From assembly GCF_028548455.1 (NCBI RefSeq), contig NZ_JAQQLF010000004.1, positions 62,001 through 126,000 of the forward strand: a stretch of 64,000 nucleotides of DNA, read 5' to 3'. This document shows positions 36,130 to 45,047 of this stretch, piece by piece. The notes beneath the pieces were generated by a model. That model saw only the letters and a list, made by a program, of their open reading frames with translations, made no database searches and was not told where the DNA came from. Made by a program: the position numbers and the translations under genes. Origin of the DNA: Vogesella aquatica (GTDB lineage Bacteria > Pseudomonadota > Gammaproteobacteria > Burkholderiales > Chromobacteriaceae). Within the stretch, counting starts at the first letter, position 1. The number at the start of each line of letters is the position of its first letter.

Positions 36130-36951
36130 ATGAGCCTGATCCCCGAAATCAAACCGCAGCAGTCCATCGAACTGCTGAAAGAGCTGCACATCCTTACCCG
36201 CGACGGCAAGATCAACCAGGATACCCGCCGCAAACTGAAGCAGGTGTATCACCTGTACCAGTTCATCGAGCCGCTGATGGCCGACGTGCTGGCGCAAAAG
36301 GGCAGCCTGAGCCTGGCCGACCACGGTGCCGGCAAGTCCTACCTGGGTTTCATCCTGTACGACTTGTTCCTGAAGGACAAAGCCGACGCTACCGTTTACG
36401 GCGTGGAAACACGGCAGGACCTGGTGGACAAGTCGGTGGAGCTGGCCACGCGTCTGGGCTTTGCCGGCATGCAGTTCCTCAACCTGAGCGTCGAGCAGTC
36501 CATCACCTCCGACGCCTTGCCGGCCCAGGTCGACATCATCACCGCACTGCACGCCTGCAATACCGCTACCGACGACGCCATCCGCTTCGCGCTGGCCAAG
36601 GACGCCCGCTACATCGTGCTGGTGCCGTGCTGCCAGGCCGAGGTGGCCTCGGTATTGCGCCAGAAAAAGAACGAGACTTTCGGCAAGACGCCGCTGTCCG
36701 AGCTGTGGCGTCACCCCATCCATACCCGCGAATTCGGCAGCCAGCTCACCAACGTACTGCGTTGCCTGCAGCTGGAGGCGCGCGGTTACCAGGTGACCGT
36801 TACCGAGCTGGTGGGCTGGGAACACTCGATGAAAAACGAGCTGATCATTGCCAAGAAGGTGGGCGGCGGCAAGAAGAGCGCCCGCGAACGCCAGGAAGCC
36901 ATCCTGCGCGAGCTGAACCTGGAAGCGCTGCGCGAACGCTTCGCCTACTGA
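36130..36951 (+). CDS. SAM-dependent methyltransferase (methyltransf_25-like)
   Basis: Cytoplasmic Rossmann-fold methyltransferase, 273 residues. The SAM-binding motif is LADHGAGKSYLGF (motif I) followed by YGVETRQDLVDKS (acidic residue binding ribose). TALHACNTATDDAIRFAL and VLVPCCQAE resemble the C-x-C segments of methyltransferase proteins annotated near Trm44/RNA methyltransferases. GCGGAGG precedes the ATG at 36130. Substrate is unknown; RNA is a guess from the family. It is followed 10 bases later by a LysR gene. Confidence 0.8.
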   Translation: MSLIPEIKPQQSIELLKELHILTRDGKINQDTRRKLKQVYHLYQFIEPLMADVLAQKGSLSLADHGAGKSYLGFILYDLFLKDKADATVYGVETRQDLVDKSVELATRLGFAGMQFLNLSVEQSITSDALPAQVDIITALHACNTATDDAIRFALAKDARYIVLVPCCQAEVASVLRQKKNETFGKTPLSELWRHPIHTREFGSQLTNVLRCLQLEARGYQVTVTELVGWEHSMKNELIIAKKVGGGKKSARERQEAILRELNLEALRERFAY

Positions 36952-36961
36952 GCCCGCCACC

Positions 36962-37846
36962 ATGTTGCCGCGCCGCCTCGACGCCAGCCTGCTGGCCGAC
37001 CTGTGGTTTTTCCACGCCGTGGCTGCTGCCGGCGGCTTTCGCCGGGCGGCTGCGGTACTGGCCATCACGCCGGGTGCCGTCAGCCAGCGCATGCAGCGGC
37101 TGGAAGCACGGCTGGGCCTGGTGCTGATGCAGCGCGGCCCGCGCGGTTTCGTGCTGACCCAGGCCGGTCAGCAGTTGTACCTGGCTGCGCAGCAGGGTTT
37201 TGCCGCGCTGGGTGATGGCTTGGCCGCTTTGCAGCCACACGGCGCTAGTGTCCGGCTGGTGGCACCACCATCGCTGGCGCTGGGCTGGCTACTGCCGCGG
37301 CTGGGCCGCTTTGCACGCTTGCATCCCGATATCGTGGTTGATCTGCAGGCCGATACCGTGCCACCGCAACGGCCGGCGGCCCCGTCGCACTTGCACCTGT
37401 GCTATTTGCCGCAGCCGCCGCAGGGCGCCGTGCCGTACTGGCCCGAATACGGCATGCCGGTGCGTTCGCCTACGGCGCCGGCGCTTGAGGCAGGTTGGCC
37501 GCTGCTGCACGACGATAGCCCGTGGAGTGTGCCGTCGGCACCGGGCAGCGAGTGGACACGCTGGCTGGCGGTGCACGGTCGCCCGGCCGGTTGCGGGCTG
37601 GCCGAGCGCCATTTCAACCAGGCGCAGCTGGCGTATCGCAGTGCAGAGGCCGGCGAGGGCGTGGCGCTGGGGCGCTGGCGGCTGGTGGCGCCGGCCTTGC
37701 AGGCTGGCAGCCTGTGCCGGCTGGACGCCACGCCGCCACTGTTGCTGGGCTGTTATGCGCTGTACGGTGGCGAGCGCAGCGCCGCAGTGGCCACGCTGGC
37801 CGGCTGGCTGGGCGACGAGTTGGCCGCCGACGCCGCCGGTATCTGA
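36962..37846 (+). CDS. LysR-family transcriptional regulator
   Basis: 294 residues with an N-terminal winged helix (AAAVLAITPGAVSQRMQRLEARLGLVLMQR at about 27-57) and a divergent C-terminal effector domain rich in Pro, Trp and Leu. Its stop is one base from the stop of dsdA on the other strand. In enteric bacteria dsdA is controlled by the LysR protein DsdC, so control of dsdA is a reasonable guess, but the genes here are convergent, not divergent, which is unusual for a LysR-target pair. The alternative is that it follows the methyltransferase operon. Confidence 0.8.
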   Translation: MLPRRLDASLLADLWFFHAVAAAGGFRRAAAVLAITPGAVSQRMQRLEARLGLVLMQRGPRGFVLTQAGQQLYLAAQQGFAALGDGLAALQPHGASVRLVAPPSLALGWLLPRLGRFARLHPDIVVDLQADTVPPQRPAAPSHLHLCYLPQPPQGAVPYWPEYGMPVRSPTAPALEAGWPLLHDDSPWSVPSAPGSEWTRWLAVHGRPAGCGLAERHFNQAQLAYRSAEAGEGVALGRWRLVAPALQAGSLCRLDATPPLLLGCYALYGGERSAAVATLAGWLGDELAADAAGI

Positions 37847-37847
37847 C

Positions 37848-39059
37848 TCAGCCGGCCAGTAGCGGCAGAAACACCTCATCCGGCAGACCGTTACCACCGG
37901 TAGTCCATACTACCGGAATCACGTCCTGCGCCCAGCTGCTGGCGGCCAGCTGGTGGGCCACAAAGCCGGCTGCGGCCGACGGCTCCAGCCGCAGCGCGTG
38001 CTGCTGCCATTGCCGGCGCACTTCGGCCAGCAGGCTGTCGTCGCTGACCGTGACTACGGCATCTACCAGGTGTTGCACGAGGCCGGCCACAGTGGCCGAC
38101 GCACGGGGTACGGCCAAACCGTCGGCCAGTGTGCGGTTATCCAGGCCGATATCGTAAACCGATAGCGCGTCGTCGCCGCTGGCCAGCCGTAGCAGAAAGC
38201 ACGGCGACGCCACCGGTTCCACGAACACGATCTGCACCGCGTCGCCGTACAGGCACTTCAGCCCGAAAGCCACCCCGCCAGGCGCCCCGCCGACGCCGCA
38301 GGGCAGGTAGACACGCAGCGGCCGCGCCGGCGTCGGCCGCTGGCCGGCGGCGTCCAGCTGGGCCTTCAGGTCGTGGGCGGCGGCGGCGTAGCCGAAAAAC
38401 AGCAACAGCGAGCTCTCGTCGTCGATGAAATAAGCCAGTGGGTCGCTTGCGGCCAAGGTGCGGGCGCTGGACACGGCGCTGGCATAGTCGCCGGCGTGTT
38501 CCACCACGCGGGCCCCCAGTGCGCGCAGGCGGTCTTTCTTCCAGGCCTTGGCATCGCTGGACATGTGGACTTCCACCTGCAGCCCCAGCGCGCGCGCCAT
38601 CACACCCACGCTGTAACCCAGGTTGCCGGTGCTGCCCACCAGAATGGTGTGGCGGGCAAACAGGGCTCGGGCCGCGTCGCCAGCCAGGACCTCGTAGCCC
38701 GTACCGGCAGGCAGCAGGCCGGCGGCCAAGGCCAGCGCTTCGGCCTGGCACAGCACCTCGTACACGCCACCGCGTGCCTTGATGCAGGCGGTGACCGGCA
38801 GCGCGTGGTCGGCCTTGACCAGCACTCCGCCATCCTGCTGCAACAAGGGCGAGTCGATACGGCCATCGGCCGCCACGCTGTCTGCAAAGCAGTGCGCCAG
38901 CAGCGGGGCAAAGCGCTGCCAGCGGGCGATGGCGGCGTCGATGTCGGCCTTACCGTAAGGCAGGGCGCGCAGGGCGGCGGCGGAGGCCTGGCAGGCCGGG
39001 TTGTGCCATAGAAACGGTACGGCAGCGGCCAGTTGTGGCGGCAGGGCGGGGTGGGGCAT
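37848..39059 (-). CDS. dsdA: D-serine ammonia-lyase
   Basis: PLP enzyme deaminating D-serine to pyruvate, 403 residues from the ATG at 39057-39059, which has AGGAGA upstream. KADHALPVTACIKARGGVYEVL holds the PLP Lys (IKARGG) as in DsdA, and VGSTGNLGYSVGVMARALG and LPCGVGGAPGGVAFGLK are the phosphate-binding loops. It is somewhat shorter than the enteric enzyme (about 440). The periplasmic racemase at 25556 could supply its substrate or related D-amino acids; this link is inference. Confidence 0.92.
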   Translation of the reverse strand: MPHPALPPQLAAAVPFLWHNPACQASAAALRALPYGKADIDAAIARWQRFAPLLAHCFADSVAADGRIDSPLLQQDGGVLVKADHALPVTACIKARGGVYEVLCQAEALALAAGLLPAGTGYEVLAGDAARALFARHTILVGSTGNLGYSVGVMARALGLQVEVHMSSDAKAWKKDRLRALGARVVEHAGDYASAVSSARTLAASDPLAYFIDDESSLLLFFGYAAAAHDLKAQLDAAGQRPTPARPLRVYLPCGVGGAPGGVAFGLKCLYGDAVQIVFVEPVASPCFLLRLASGDDALSVYDIGLDNRTLADGLAVPRASATVAGLVQHLVDAVVTVSDDSLLAEVRRQWQQHALRLEPSAAAGFVAHQLAASSWAQDVIPVVWTTGGNGLPDEVFLPLLAG

Positions 39060-39221
39060 GGCAGTCTCCTGTAAAGTGGATGACGCCAGTGTGCTTGGCC
39101 TGCATGGCGGCAACAAGCCAGCATTGCTGCTACAGCTGTTAAGTATGGCTAAACACTAACAGCGCATGTTGTCGCGCAGGCTTTTATAGCGCTACCGGGT
39201 GGCTCGCTATGCTGACAGCTA

Positions 39222-41207
39222 TTGCTACCCTGTGATGTTGCCGCCATGAGCTCCCCCGACCTGCATGCCTTGTTTCTGTCTTCATTACCCAGCCTGCCGC
39301 TGTTTGCCCTGCAGGCGGCCGCAGCCATCGGCATGATCAGCACCGTACTGGTGCTTACCCGGCAGCGCGGCCTGGCCATCCGCCAGCGCAGCTGGTACCT
39401 GGGCCTGGGGATGGGGCTTACCCTCTACCTGATTGCCTGGTTCGTGTCAGACGCGATGAAGGGCCCGGTCAAGCTCAACCTCAGCACCGACCTGCTACTG
39501 CTCAGTGGCTTGCTCGGTGGCGTGCCCGGTGGTGCCGCCTGTTTTTTACTGAGCACGCTGGCGCGTTTGCAGTTTGCCGGCAGCGACCGCCTGCTTGCCA
39601 GCATGCTGGATACGGCCATGCCAGTGCTGCTGGGTTGCCTGCTGCATGGCCGCTTGTTTCCCGCCATCCGGCAAGCCTTCGCCTTGCGTACGGTGTTGCT
39701 GGTGTGGGGCGCGCGCATCGTGGCCACCTACGCCGGTTTTGCGCTGGGTCTGAGTGTGCTGCAGCTACCGTCTTCGCTGATTGCCCAGCTGCTCATGCTG
39801 CGCCTGCTGGTGCTGCCTTTGTCGTTCTGCATCCTGTACCTGGCTTTGCACATGGTGCACATGGACGCACAAATCGACGTGCAGCACCGGCGCGAGCACC
39901 AGCTGGCCCGCACCGATGCCATCAGCGGCCTGCCGAATCGCCTGGCACTGGAAGAATGCCTGGTGGCCTTGTCGCCACGTGCCGGCTGCCTGCTGGTACT
40001 GGAATTGTACAAACTGCGGGACTTCCTGCTGCATTACGGCCCGCAGTACGGCAGCCGCCTGTGGCAGGAGCTGGACGACGTGCGTCAGGCACCTCCGCTC
40101 TGGCAGACGCTACAGCCGTTCCGGCCGCAGGTGTTCCAGTATGGTGATTTCGCCCTGGCCGTGGTGCTGCACGACGCGCGCCTGCCGGCGCTGGAGGCAT
40201 CGGGGGCGGTGGACGCGTTTCTGGATGGCCTGGCGGTACGCATTGCCACTGCGTGGCCGCACTATGTCCCAGTGTTCCGCTGTGCCGTGGTGGAGCTGGA
40301 CGCGCAGCTGCCAGGGCTGGAACCGGCATACCGCAACATTACGCTGGCACTGAATGCGCGCGACAGCGGCATTGCCTATTTCAACGATATCCTGCGCCAC
40401 GATACCGGCCTCGATAGCGAGATCGAGTCGGCATTCGACAGCTGGCGGCTGGCACCGCACCTGGTGCCCATGCATCTGCAGCCCAAGGTGCGTATCAGCG
40501 ATGGCGCCTTGCTGGGGGCCGAAGCGCTGTTGCGCATGCCGCATGCCAGCGGCCAGGCGGTACCTGCCATGCGTGTGATCAGCCTGCTGCGCCAGCGCGG
40601 CCGGCTGGCCGAGTTCGAGTGGGTGTCGCTGCAAGCGGTGGTGGCCATGCTGCCGCGCTTGCGCGCGCGGTTTCCCGCACTCTGCGTGGCGGTGAATGTG
40701 TCTACCGAATCGTTGTGCCGGCCAGACTTTGCCAGCGGCCTGTGTCAGCTGATGGCCAGGCACGGCATGCCGGGGAGTGCCTTGCGGCTGGAGGTGGTGG
40801 AATGGAGCGACGTGCTGCAGCTGCCGCAGGTGGCGCGCAATATGCAGTGCCTGGCCGAGGACGGTTTCAGCCTGTCGCTGGACGACTTCGGCGCCGGTTA
40901 CTCTACGCTGATGCTGCTGACGCGGTTTGCGTTTTCCGAGGTGAAGCTGGAGCAGTCGCTGGTAGCCGATCTCGATAACCAGAAAGCCTGCAATGTGGTG
41001 ATGCTGGCGGTAGAGGCCGCCCACCGCAGCGGTGCGCAGGTGGTGGCCGAAGGCACCGAAACCGCCGATATGCTGGCGCGGGTACGCAGCCTGGGGGTAG
41101 ACGTGGCGCAGGGCTACCTGTTTGCCCCCGCGCTCGATTTGCCCAGCTTCCTGCAGCTACCGGCCTATTTGCCGTTGCCCGCGGGCCTGGCGGCTGCCGG
41201 GGCCTGA
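39222..41207 (+). CDS. Membrane GGDEF(degenerate)-EAL protein
   Basis: Inner-membrane signalling protein, 661 residues. The N-terminal part (about 20-210) is a 5TM-5TMR_LYT-like bundle (DLLLLSGLLGGVPGGAACFLL). A degenerate GGDEF follows (signature reads QYGDF, no active-site acids), then EAL with EAL at 434-436, LDDFGAGYST, EVKLEQSLV and VVAEGTETAD. Most EAL metal and catalytic residues seem present, so phosphodiesterase activity is possible. An alternative start is the ATG at 39246 (MSSPDLH). Its 3' end overlaps the convergent GIY-YIG gene by 43 bases. Confidence 0.85.
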   Translation: MLPCDVAAMSSPDLHALFLSSLPSLPLFALQAAAAIGMISTVLVLTRQRGLAIRQRSWYLGLGMGLTLYLIAWFVSDAMKGPVKLNLSTDLLLLSGLLGGVPGGAACFLLSTLARLQFAGSDRLLASMLDTAMPVLLGCLLHGRLFPAIRQAFALRTVLLVWGARIVATYAGFALGLSVLQLPSSLIAQLLMLRLLVLPLSFCILYLALHMVHMDAQIDVQHRREHQLARTDAISGLPNRLALEECLVALSPRAGCLLVLELYKLRDFLLHYGPQYGSRLWQELDDVRQAPPLWQTLQPFRPQVFQYGDFALAVVLHDARLPALEASGAVDAFLDGLAVRIATAWPHYVPVFRCAVVELDAQLPGLEPAYRNITLALNARDSGIAYFNDILRHDTGLDSEIESAFDSWRLAPHLVPMHLQPKVRISDGALLGAEALLRMPHASGQAVPAMRVISLLRQRGRLAEFEWVSLQAVVAMLPRLRARFPALCVAVNVSTESLCRPDFASGLCQLMARHGMPGSALRLEVVEWSDVLQLPQVARNMQCLAEDGFSLSLDDFGAGYSTLMLLTRFAFSEVKLEQSLVADLDNQKACNVVMLAVEAAHRSGAQVVAEGTETADMLARVRSLGVDVAQGYLFAPALDLPSFLQLPAYLPLPAGLAAAGA

Positions 41208-41479
41208 GCCGCCAGCCAGGCGCGCTTTTGCGCGGCGCCCATCGCCTTTACCGCGTGTTCTGCGGCCAGCGCTTCCCCCTTGCTGGCAAACTGCAGCACG
41301 AGCGCAATGCCCAGTGGTGGAAAGCTGCGCGTATAGCGCGCGCCTTTGCCGGCGGCGTGCGCGGCGTAGCGTTGGTCTACATCGGTGGTAATGCCGGTGT
41401 ACAGGCTGCCGCCACGGCAGTGCAGCACATACATAAACCACGGGCGGCCAGGGTTGGCCGCAAGCGCCGCCTCGCTCAC
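41165..41479 (-). CDS. GIY-YIG domain protein (UPF0213/YhbQ-like)
   Basis: A 104-residue single-domain protein. PWFMYVLHCRGGSLYTGITTDVDQRYAAH holds the MYVL...YTGIT (GIY-YIG) core and the Arg, and the Glu in GEALAAEHAVK fits the catalytic position. The GTG start at 41479 overlaps the stop of the metB-type gene (GTGA), indicating coupling; the longer frame is antisense-like. Family members are small putative nucleases of unknown role. Its last 14 codons overlap the end of the EAL gene on the other strand. Confidence 0.82.
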   Translation of the reverse strand: MSEAALAANPGRPWFMYVLHCRGGSLYTGITTDVDQRYAAHAAGKGARYTRSFPPLGIALVLQFASKGEALAAEHAVKAMGAAQKRAWLAAQAPAAARPAGNGK

Positions 41480-42654
41480 GCCAGCGCCTGTGCCAGGTCG
41501 GCAATCAGGTCGCGCACGTCTTCTATGCCCACCGAACAGCGTACCAGCCCGCCCGGAATGCCCAGCGCCACGCGCTCGGCCTCGCTGCATTCCACGTGGC
41601 TGGTGGTGCTGGGGATGCCCAGCAGCGTATCTACCGAGCCCAGCGTGGCGGCGCGGATCAGCAGCTGGCAGCGCGGCAGCATGGCCTGCACTGCGGCAAA
41701 GCCGCCGGCCAGCTCAAAGCTCAGCACACCGCCAAAGCCCTGCATCTGGCTGGCGGCCAGCGCGTGCTGCGGGTGATCCGGCAGGCCGGGGTAATTGACC
41801 CGTGCCACGGCCGGGTGGGCTTGCAGCCATTGCGCCAGTGCCAGCGCGTTGGCGTTGTGCTGGCGCATGCGCAGCGCCAGCGTCTTGATACCGCGCAGGA
41901 TCAGGAAGGCGCTCATCGGGTCCAGGCAGGCGCCGTGGATTTCGCGGTAGTGGCGCAGCTGGTCGGTGAGTGCGCGGCTGCCGCAGGCGATACCGCCCAT
42001 GGCGTCGGCGTGGCCGCCCAGAAACTTGGTGGCGCTGTGCAGCACCAGGTCGGCCCCCAGTGCCAGCGGCTGCTGGTTCACCGGCGTGGCGAAAGTATTG
42101 TCGATCACCACCCATGCCCCCGCCGCGTGGCCGGCAGCCGCCAGACGGTGGATATCCTGCACCTTCAGCATCGGGTTGGTGGGCGATTCCAGGTACAACA
42201 GGTCGCAGCCCTGCGCCATGGCGGCGGCAAAGGCGCCGGCGTCGGTGGTATCGCACAATGTGACCTGCACGCCCCAGTGCGGCAGCGTGTGCTGGAACAG
42301 ATAGTGGCTACCGCCGTAGGTATCTTTGCCGGCTACCACGCGGGCGCCGGGGCGCAGTAGCGCCATCAGTGTGCTGCTGATGGCCGCCATGCCGCTGCTG
42401 AAGGCCACCGCAGCCTCCGCGCCTTCCAGTGCGGCCAACCTGGCTTCCAGCGCCAGCGTGGCCGGCTGTGCGGTGTTGCGGCTGTACAGCGGGCCGGGTG
42501 CATCGCCGCGGGCCACTTGCTCCCAGCTGGCTACATCGGGGTAGCCGTGGGCAATGGCAAACTCTACCGGTACGGCCAGCGCATCGTGCGGGCGGAACGG
42601 GTCTTCACCGGCGCGGACGGCCAGCGTATCGGGGTGCAGGGTGGGGCGGGTCAT
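41476..42654 (-). CDS. metB: Cystathionine gamma-synthase/lyase-type PLP enzyme
   Basis: Trans-sulfuration enzyme of the Cys/Met metabolism PLP family, 392 residues from the ATG at 42652-42654 with GGAGC upstream. ADLVLHSATKFLGGHADAMGG holds the PLP Lys (SATKFLGGH), and PLYSRNTAQPATLALEARLAALEGAEAAVAFSSGMAA the cofactor-phosphate region. The motif set does not separate gamma-synthase (metB) from gamma-lyase or O-succinylhomoserine sulfhydrylase (metZ) with certainty. It is coupled to the GIY-YIG gene. Confidence 0.82.
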   Translation of the reverse strand: MTRPTLHPDTLAVRAGEDPFRPHDALAVPVEFAIAHGYPDVASWEQVARGDAPGPLYSRNTAQPATLALEARLAALEGAEAAVAFSSGMAAISSTLMALLRPGARVVAGKDTYGGSHYLFQHTLPHWGVQVTLCDTTDAGAFAAAMAQGCDLLYLESPTNPMLKVQDIHRLAAAGHAAGAWVVIDNTFATPVNQQPLALGADLVLHSATKFLGGHADAMGGIACGSRALTDQLRHYREIHGACLDPMSAFLILRGIKTLALRMRQHNANALALAQWLQAHPAVARVNYPGLPDHPQHALAASQMQGFGGVLSFELAGGFAAVQAMLPRCQLLIRAATLGSVDTLLGIPSTTSHVECSEAERVALGIPGGLVRCSVGIEDVRDLIADLAQALA

Positions 42655-42725
42655 GGCAGCTCCGGGCGCAAACATGCGGCATGCTGCGTGGCCGGTAGCG
42701 GCACTGTCAAGCCCACCCCCCGTGC

Positions 42726-43265
42726 TTAGCGCTGGTAGGTAGCTGTCAGGCTGGCCTTGCCCAGGCTATTGGCGTTGAGCATATAGCCCACCAGTGCCGG
42801 CATGGCTTTGCTGTCCAGCGCCAGCTTGCTCACCTTCAAGGCATGCACGGTGAAGATGTAGCGGTGCGGTTTGTCGCCTTGTGGTGGACAGGCACCGCCG
42901 AAGCCGGGGCCGCCGAAGTCGGTCAGGCTCTGGATGCTGCCGGCCGGGCGTTTGCCTTTGGCGTTGCCGGCACCGGCTGGCAGACCGTTACTGCTGGCGG
43001 GCAAGTCGAACAGCACCCAGTGCCACCAGCCGCTGCCAGTCGGGGCATCCGGGTCGTACACGGTAATGGCAAAGCTTTTGGTGCCGGCCGGCGCGTTTTG
43101 CCAGCTCAGGGCCGGCGACACGTTGCTGCCGTTGCAGCCGAAGCTGTTGAATTCTTGTGCTTTGGCTAACGCTTGGCCGTCTTGTACATCGGGGCTGCTC
43201 AGTTCAAAGGCGGTGGCAGGTATGGCCAGGGCGGCCAGCAAGCTGGCCAGGGCGAGACGGGACAT
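42726..43265 (-). CDS. YbhB/YbcL-family PEBP-like protein, secreted
   Basis: 179 residues from the ATG at 43263-43265. An N-terminal signal peptide (MSRLALASLLAALAIPATA) is followed by the phosphatidylethanolamine-binding-protein fold: FELSSPDVQDGQ, GCNGSNVSPALSWQNAP, ITVYDPDAPTGSGWWHWVLFDLP and the later PHRYIFTVHAL are the family blocks (DPDAP and PHRY). Bacterial members are periplasmic and of unclear role. Upstream 12 codons in frame are not needed. It stands alone between an AraC regulator and metB. Confidence 0.88.
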   Translation of the reverse strand: MSRLALASLLAALAIPATAFELSSPDVQDGQALAKAQEFNSFGCNGSNVSPALSWQNAPAGTKSFAITVYDPDAPTGSGWWHWVLFDLPASSNGLPAGAGNAKGKRPAGSIQSLTDFGGPGFGGACPPQGDKPHRYIFTVHALKVSKLALDSKAMPALVGYMLNANSLGKASLTATYQR

Positions 43266-43366
43266 GGTGTGCTCCGTTGCGGTGGATGATGCATACATCA
43301 TCGCTCATCCGGTGGTTGCTTGCGCGCCACCAGGCGACAAGTACTATGCCGAAACGCTCAGCTTGC

Positions 43367-44173
43367 TCAGGCCGCCACATCACGCTGCTGGCGCAGCTGG
43401 CTGGGCGTGACGCCAAAGCGCTGGCGGAAGGCGGCGGTAAAGCGCGACGGCGACAGGTAGCCGCAGGCGGCGGCCACGTCGCTCAGCGGCTGGTTGCCGC
43501 TGTTCACCAGGCCCAGCGCACGCTCCATGCGCACCTCACCCAGCAGGGTGGAGAAGGAGGTGTGCTCTGCGGCCAACCTGCGCCGCAACGTGGCCGGGCT
43601 CATGGCCAGGTGGCGGGCGATATCGGTGGCTTGCCAGTCGCGTGCCGGGTCGAAGGCCAGCAGGCTCTGGATTTGTGCCCGCACGTCCTGTCGTGGCTGG
43701 CGGAACAGATCGGCGCCCTGTCGTGCGGCGGCCAGCGCCAGCATCAGCCCCTGCCAGGCGTGCTCGGCGCGTGCCTCGCCCAGCGTGCCGGCCTCGGCCT
43801 GCGGCAGCAGCATTTGCAGCTGTTGCAGGGCGGCGACGGCGTCGGCGTGGGGGAGGAACACGGGGGCGCTTTCCTGCCACGGTGGCGCCGGCAGCTGGCT
43901 GCCGTACTGGGCCAGCAGCCGTTGCAGCCAGTGTTGTGGTTGCACCAGCGTCCAGGCGCGGTAACCGTGGCGGCCGGGCTGATTGATGATGTCCACTTCC
44001 TGCCCGCCGGGAATCACCAGCCAGCTGCCGGGCGGGCAGTGCCAGCTACCGTGGCGGGTAAGCAGCTGTTTTTCACCGTGCTCCACCGCCACCAGCAGGG
44101 TGGACAGCACCGGTACGCGCGCCAGGCGCTGGCGTTGCAGGCTACGAAAGATGTACAGCGGCAGGGTGGACAT
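43367..44173 (-). CDS. AraC-family transcriptional regulator
   Basis: 268 residues from the ATG at 44171-44173, with AGGAG 8 bases before it. N-terminal AraC-type cupin (PPGSWLVIPGGQEVDIIN) and C-terminal double helix-turn-helix (about 170-262): DIARHLAMSPATLRRRLAAE and LSDVAAACGYLSPSRFTAAFRQRFGVTPSQLR. The second matches the AraC signature closely. Target unknown; the next gene leftward is the PEBP-like protein. A decamer copy (44189-44198) sits just upstream. Confidence 0.88.
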   Translation of the reverse strand: MSTLPLYIFRSLQRQRLARVPVLSTLLVAVEHGEKQLLTRHGSWHCPPGSWLVIPGGQEVDIINQPGRHGYRAWTLVQPQHWLQRLLAQYGSQLPAPPWQESAPVFLPHADAVAALQQLQMLLPQAEAGTLGEARAEHAWQGLMLALAAARQGADLFRQPRQDVRAQIQSLLAFDPARDWQATDIARHLAMSPATLRRRLAAEHTSFSTLLGEVRMERALGLVNSGNQPLSDVAAACGYLSPSRFTAAFRQRFGVTPSQLRQQRDVAA

Positions 44174-44273
44174 GGCGGGCTCCTGGCAGGTTGGCCGCAT
44201 CATGCCGCAGCCCAGGCGTGCTGACGAGGGGGGTGAGCGGCCAGGGCCAACGCTTGCGCGGTGCGGGCGGGTG

Positions 44274-44519
44274 TCAGCCTGGCGTGGCCAGCCACGCGCT
44301 GACGCTGGCCTGCCAGCCTTCGGGTTCGCCGGCTGCTAGCGTGTATTCGCCGTCGGCCAGCTGCAAGCGTGCCTGGCTGGTGTCGAAGCGCAGCTCGCCC
44401 TGGGCAAAGCGGCGGTACTGTGCCGGCTCGGTCTGCATGGCCACGAAGTCCAGCCGCTGCCAGCCGTGGCTGCCGGCAGGGCCGTGGAAGGCAAACAGGC
44501 AGCGCAGTGGCAGTATCAT
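44274..44519 (-). CDS. Hypothetical protein coupled to the DUF1456 gene
   Basis: 81 residues, MILPLRCLFAFHGPAGSHGW to SAWLATPG. It has no signal peptide, one internal Cys and several Trp. Its ATG overlaps the DUF1456 stop (ATGA), and codon use is like the neighbours, which supports a real coupled gene. I do not recognise a family. If the overlap is coincidental it would be non-coding. Confidence 0.6.
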   Translation of the reverse strand: MILPLRCLFAFHGPAGSHGWQRLDFVAMQTEPAQYRRFAQGELRFDTSQARLQLADGEYTLAAGEPEGWQASVSAWLATPG

Positions 44520-44998
44520 GCCCCCGTTTTGTGTGCCATGTCCGGGCGGTGCTTCATCGCCAGGCCCTTGAGCAGGTAGCGCAGGAACTGGTCGCCGCAG
44601 ACGCGGTAGTTTTTGTGGCCGGGTTTGCGGAACAGCGCGCCGACTTCGGCGCTGGACACGCTGAAACCGGTGCGCGCGATCAGTGCTTCGATGTCTTCCT
44701 GCTTCAGCTCGAACGCCACGCGCAGCTTTTTCAGGATGTCGTTATTGTTCAGGCGCAGCGCCGGCGGCGGCAGCGGGGCGTCGTCGCGGCGGCCGCGGCG
44801 CTCGATGATCAGGCCGTCCAGGAAGGACGACAGCAGCTCGTCGCTGCAAGCGGCAAAGCCGTCTTCTTCGTCTTTTTTCAGCAGCGCGGCAAAGTCATCG
44901 TCGGCGTAGGGCTCCACGTGCTGCAGGATGGCCAGCATGCGCTTGTCGCTGATGTTCAGGATAAAGCGCACGCTGCGCAGGATGTCGTTGTTAAGCAT
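44516..44998 (-). CDS. DUF1456 family protein (YehS-like)
   Basis: 160 residues with two repeats of the family unit: MLNNDILRSVRFILNISDKRM and LNNNDILKKLRVAFELKQED, each followed by an acidic helix and ending near CGDQFLRYLLKGLAMKHRP. Cytoplasmic, function unknown in all bacteria where it occurs. It precedes the 81-residue frame and is separated from pdxH by a decamer inverted repeat. Confidence 0.88.
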   Translation of the reverse strand: MLNNDILRSVRFILNISDKRMLAILQHVEPYADDDFAALLKKDEEDGFAACSDELLSSFLDGLIIERRGRRDDAPLPPPALRLNNNDILKKLRVAFELKQEDIEALIARTGFSVSSAEVGALFRKPGHKNYRVCGDQFLRYLLKGLAMKHRPDMAHKTGA

Positions 44999-45015
44999 GG
45001 TGGTATCGCAAGCAA

Positions 45016-45040
45016 GGTTGGCCGCAGGGGGCGGCCAACG
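45016..45040. repeat. Decamer inverted pair in the DUF1456-pdxH gap
   Basis: GGTTGGCCGC, AGGGG, GCGGCCAACG: one exact copy and one with a changed last base face each other and can form a 9-bp hairpin. It fills most of the 49-bp gap upstream of DUF1456. No T run. Confidence 0.8.
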
Positions 45041-45047
45041 GGTGGTT

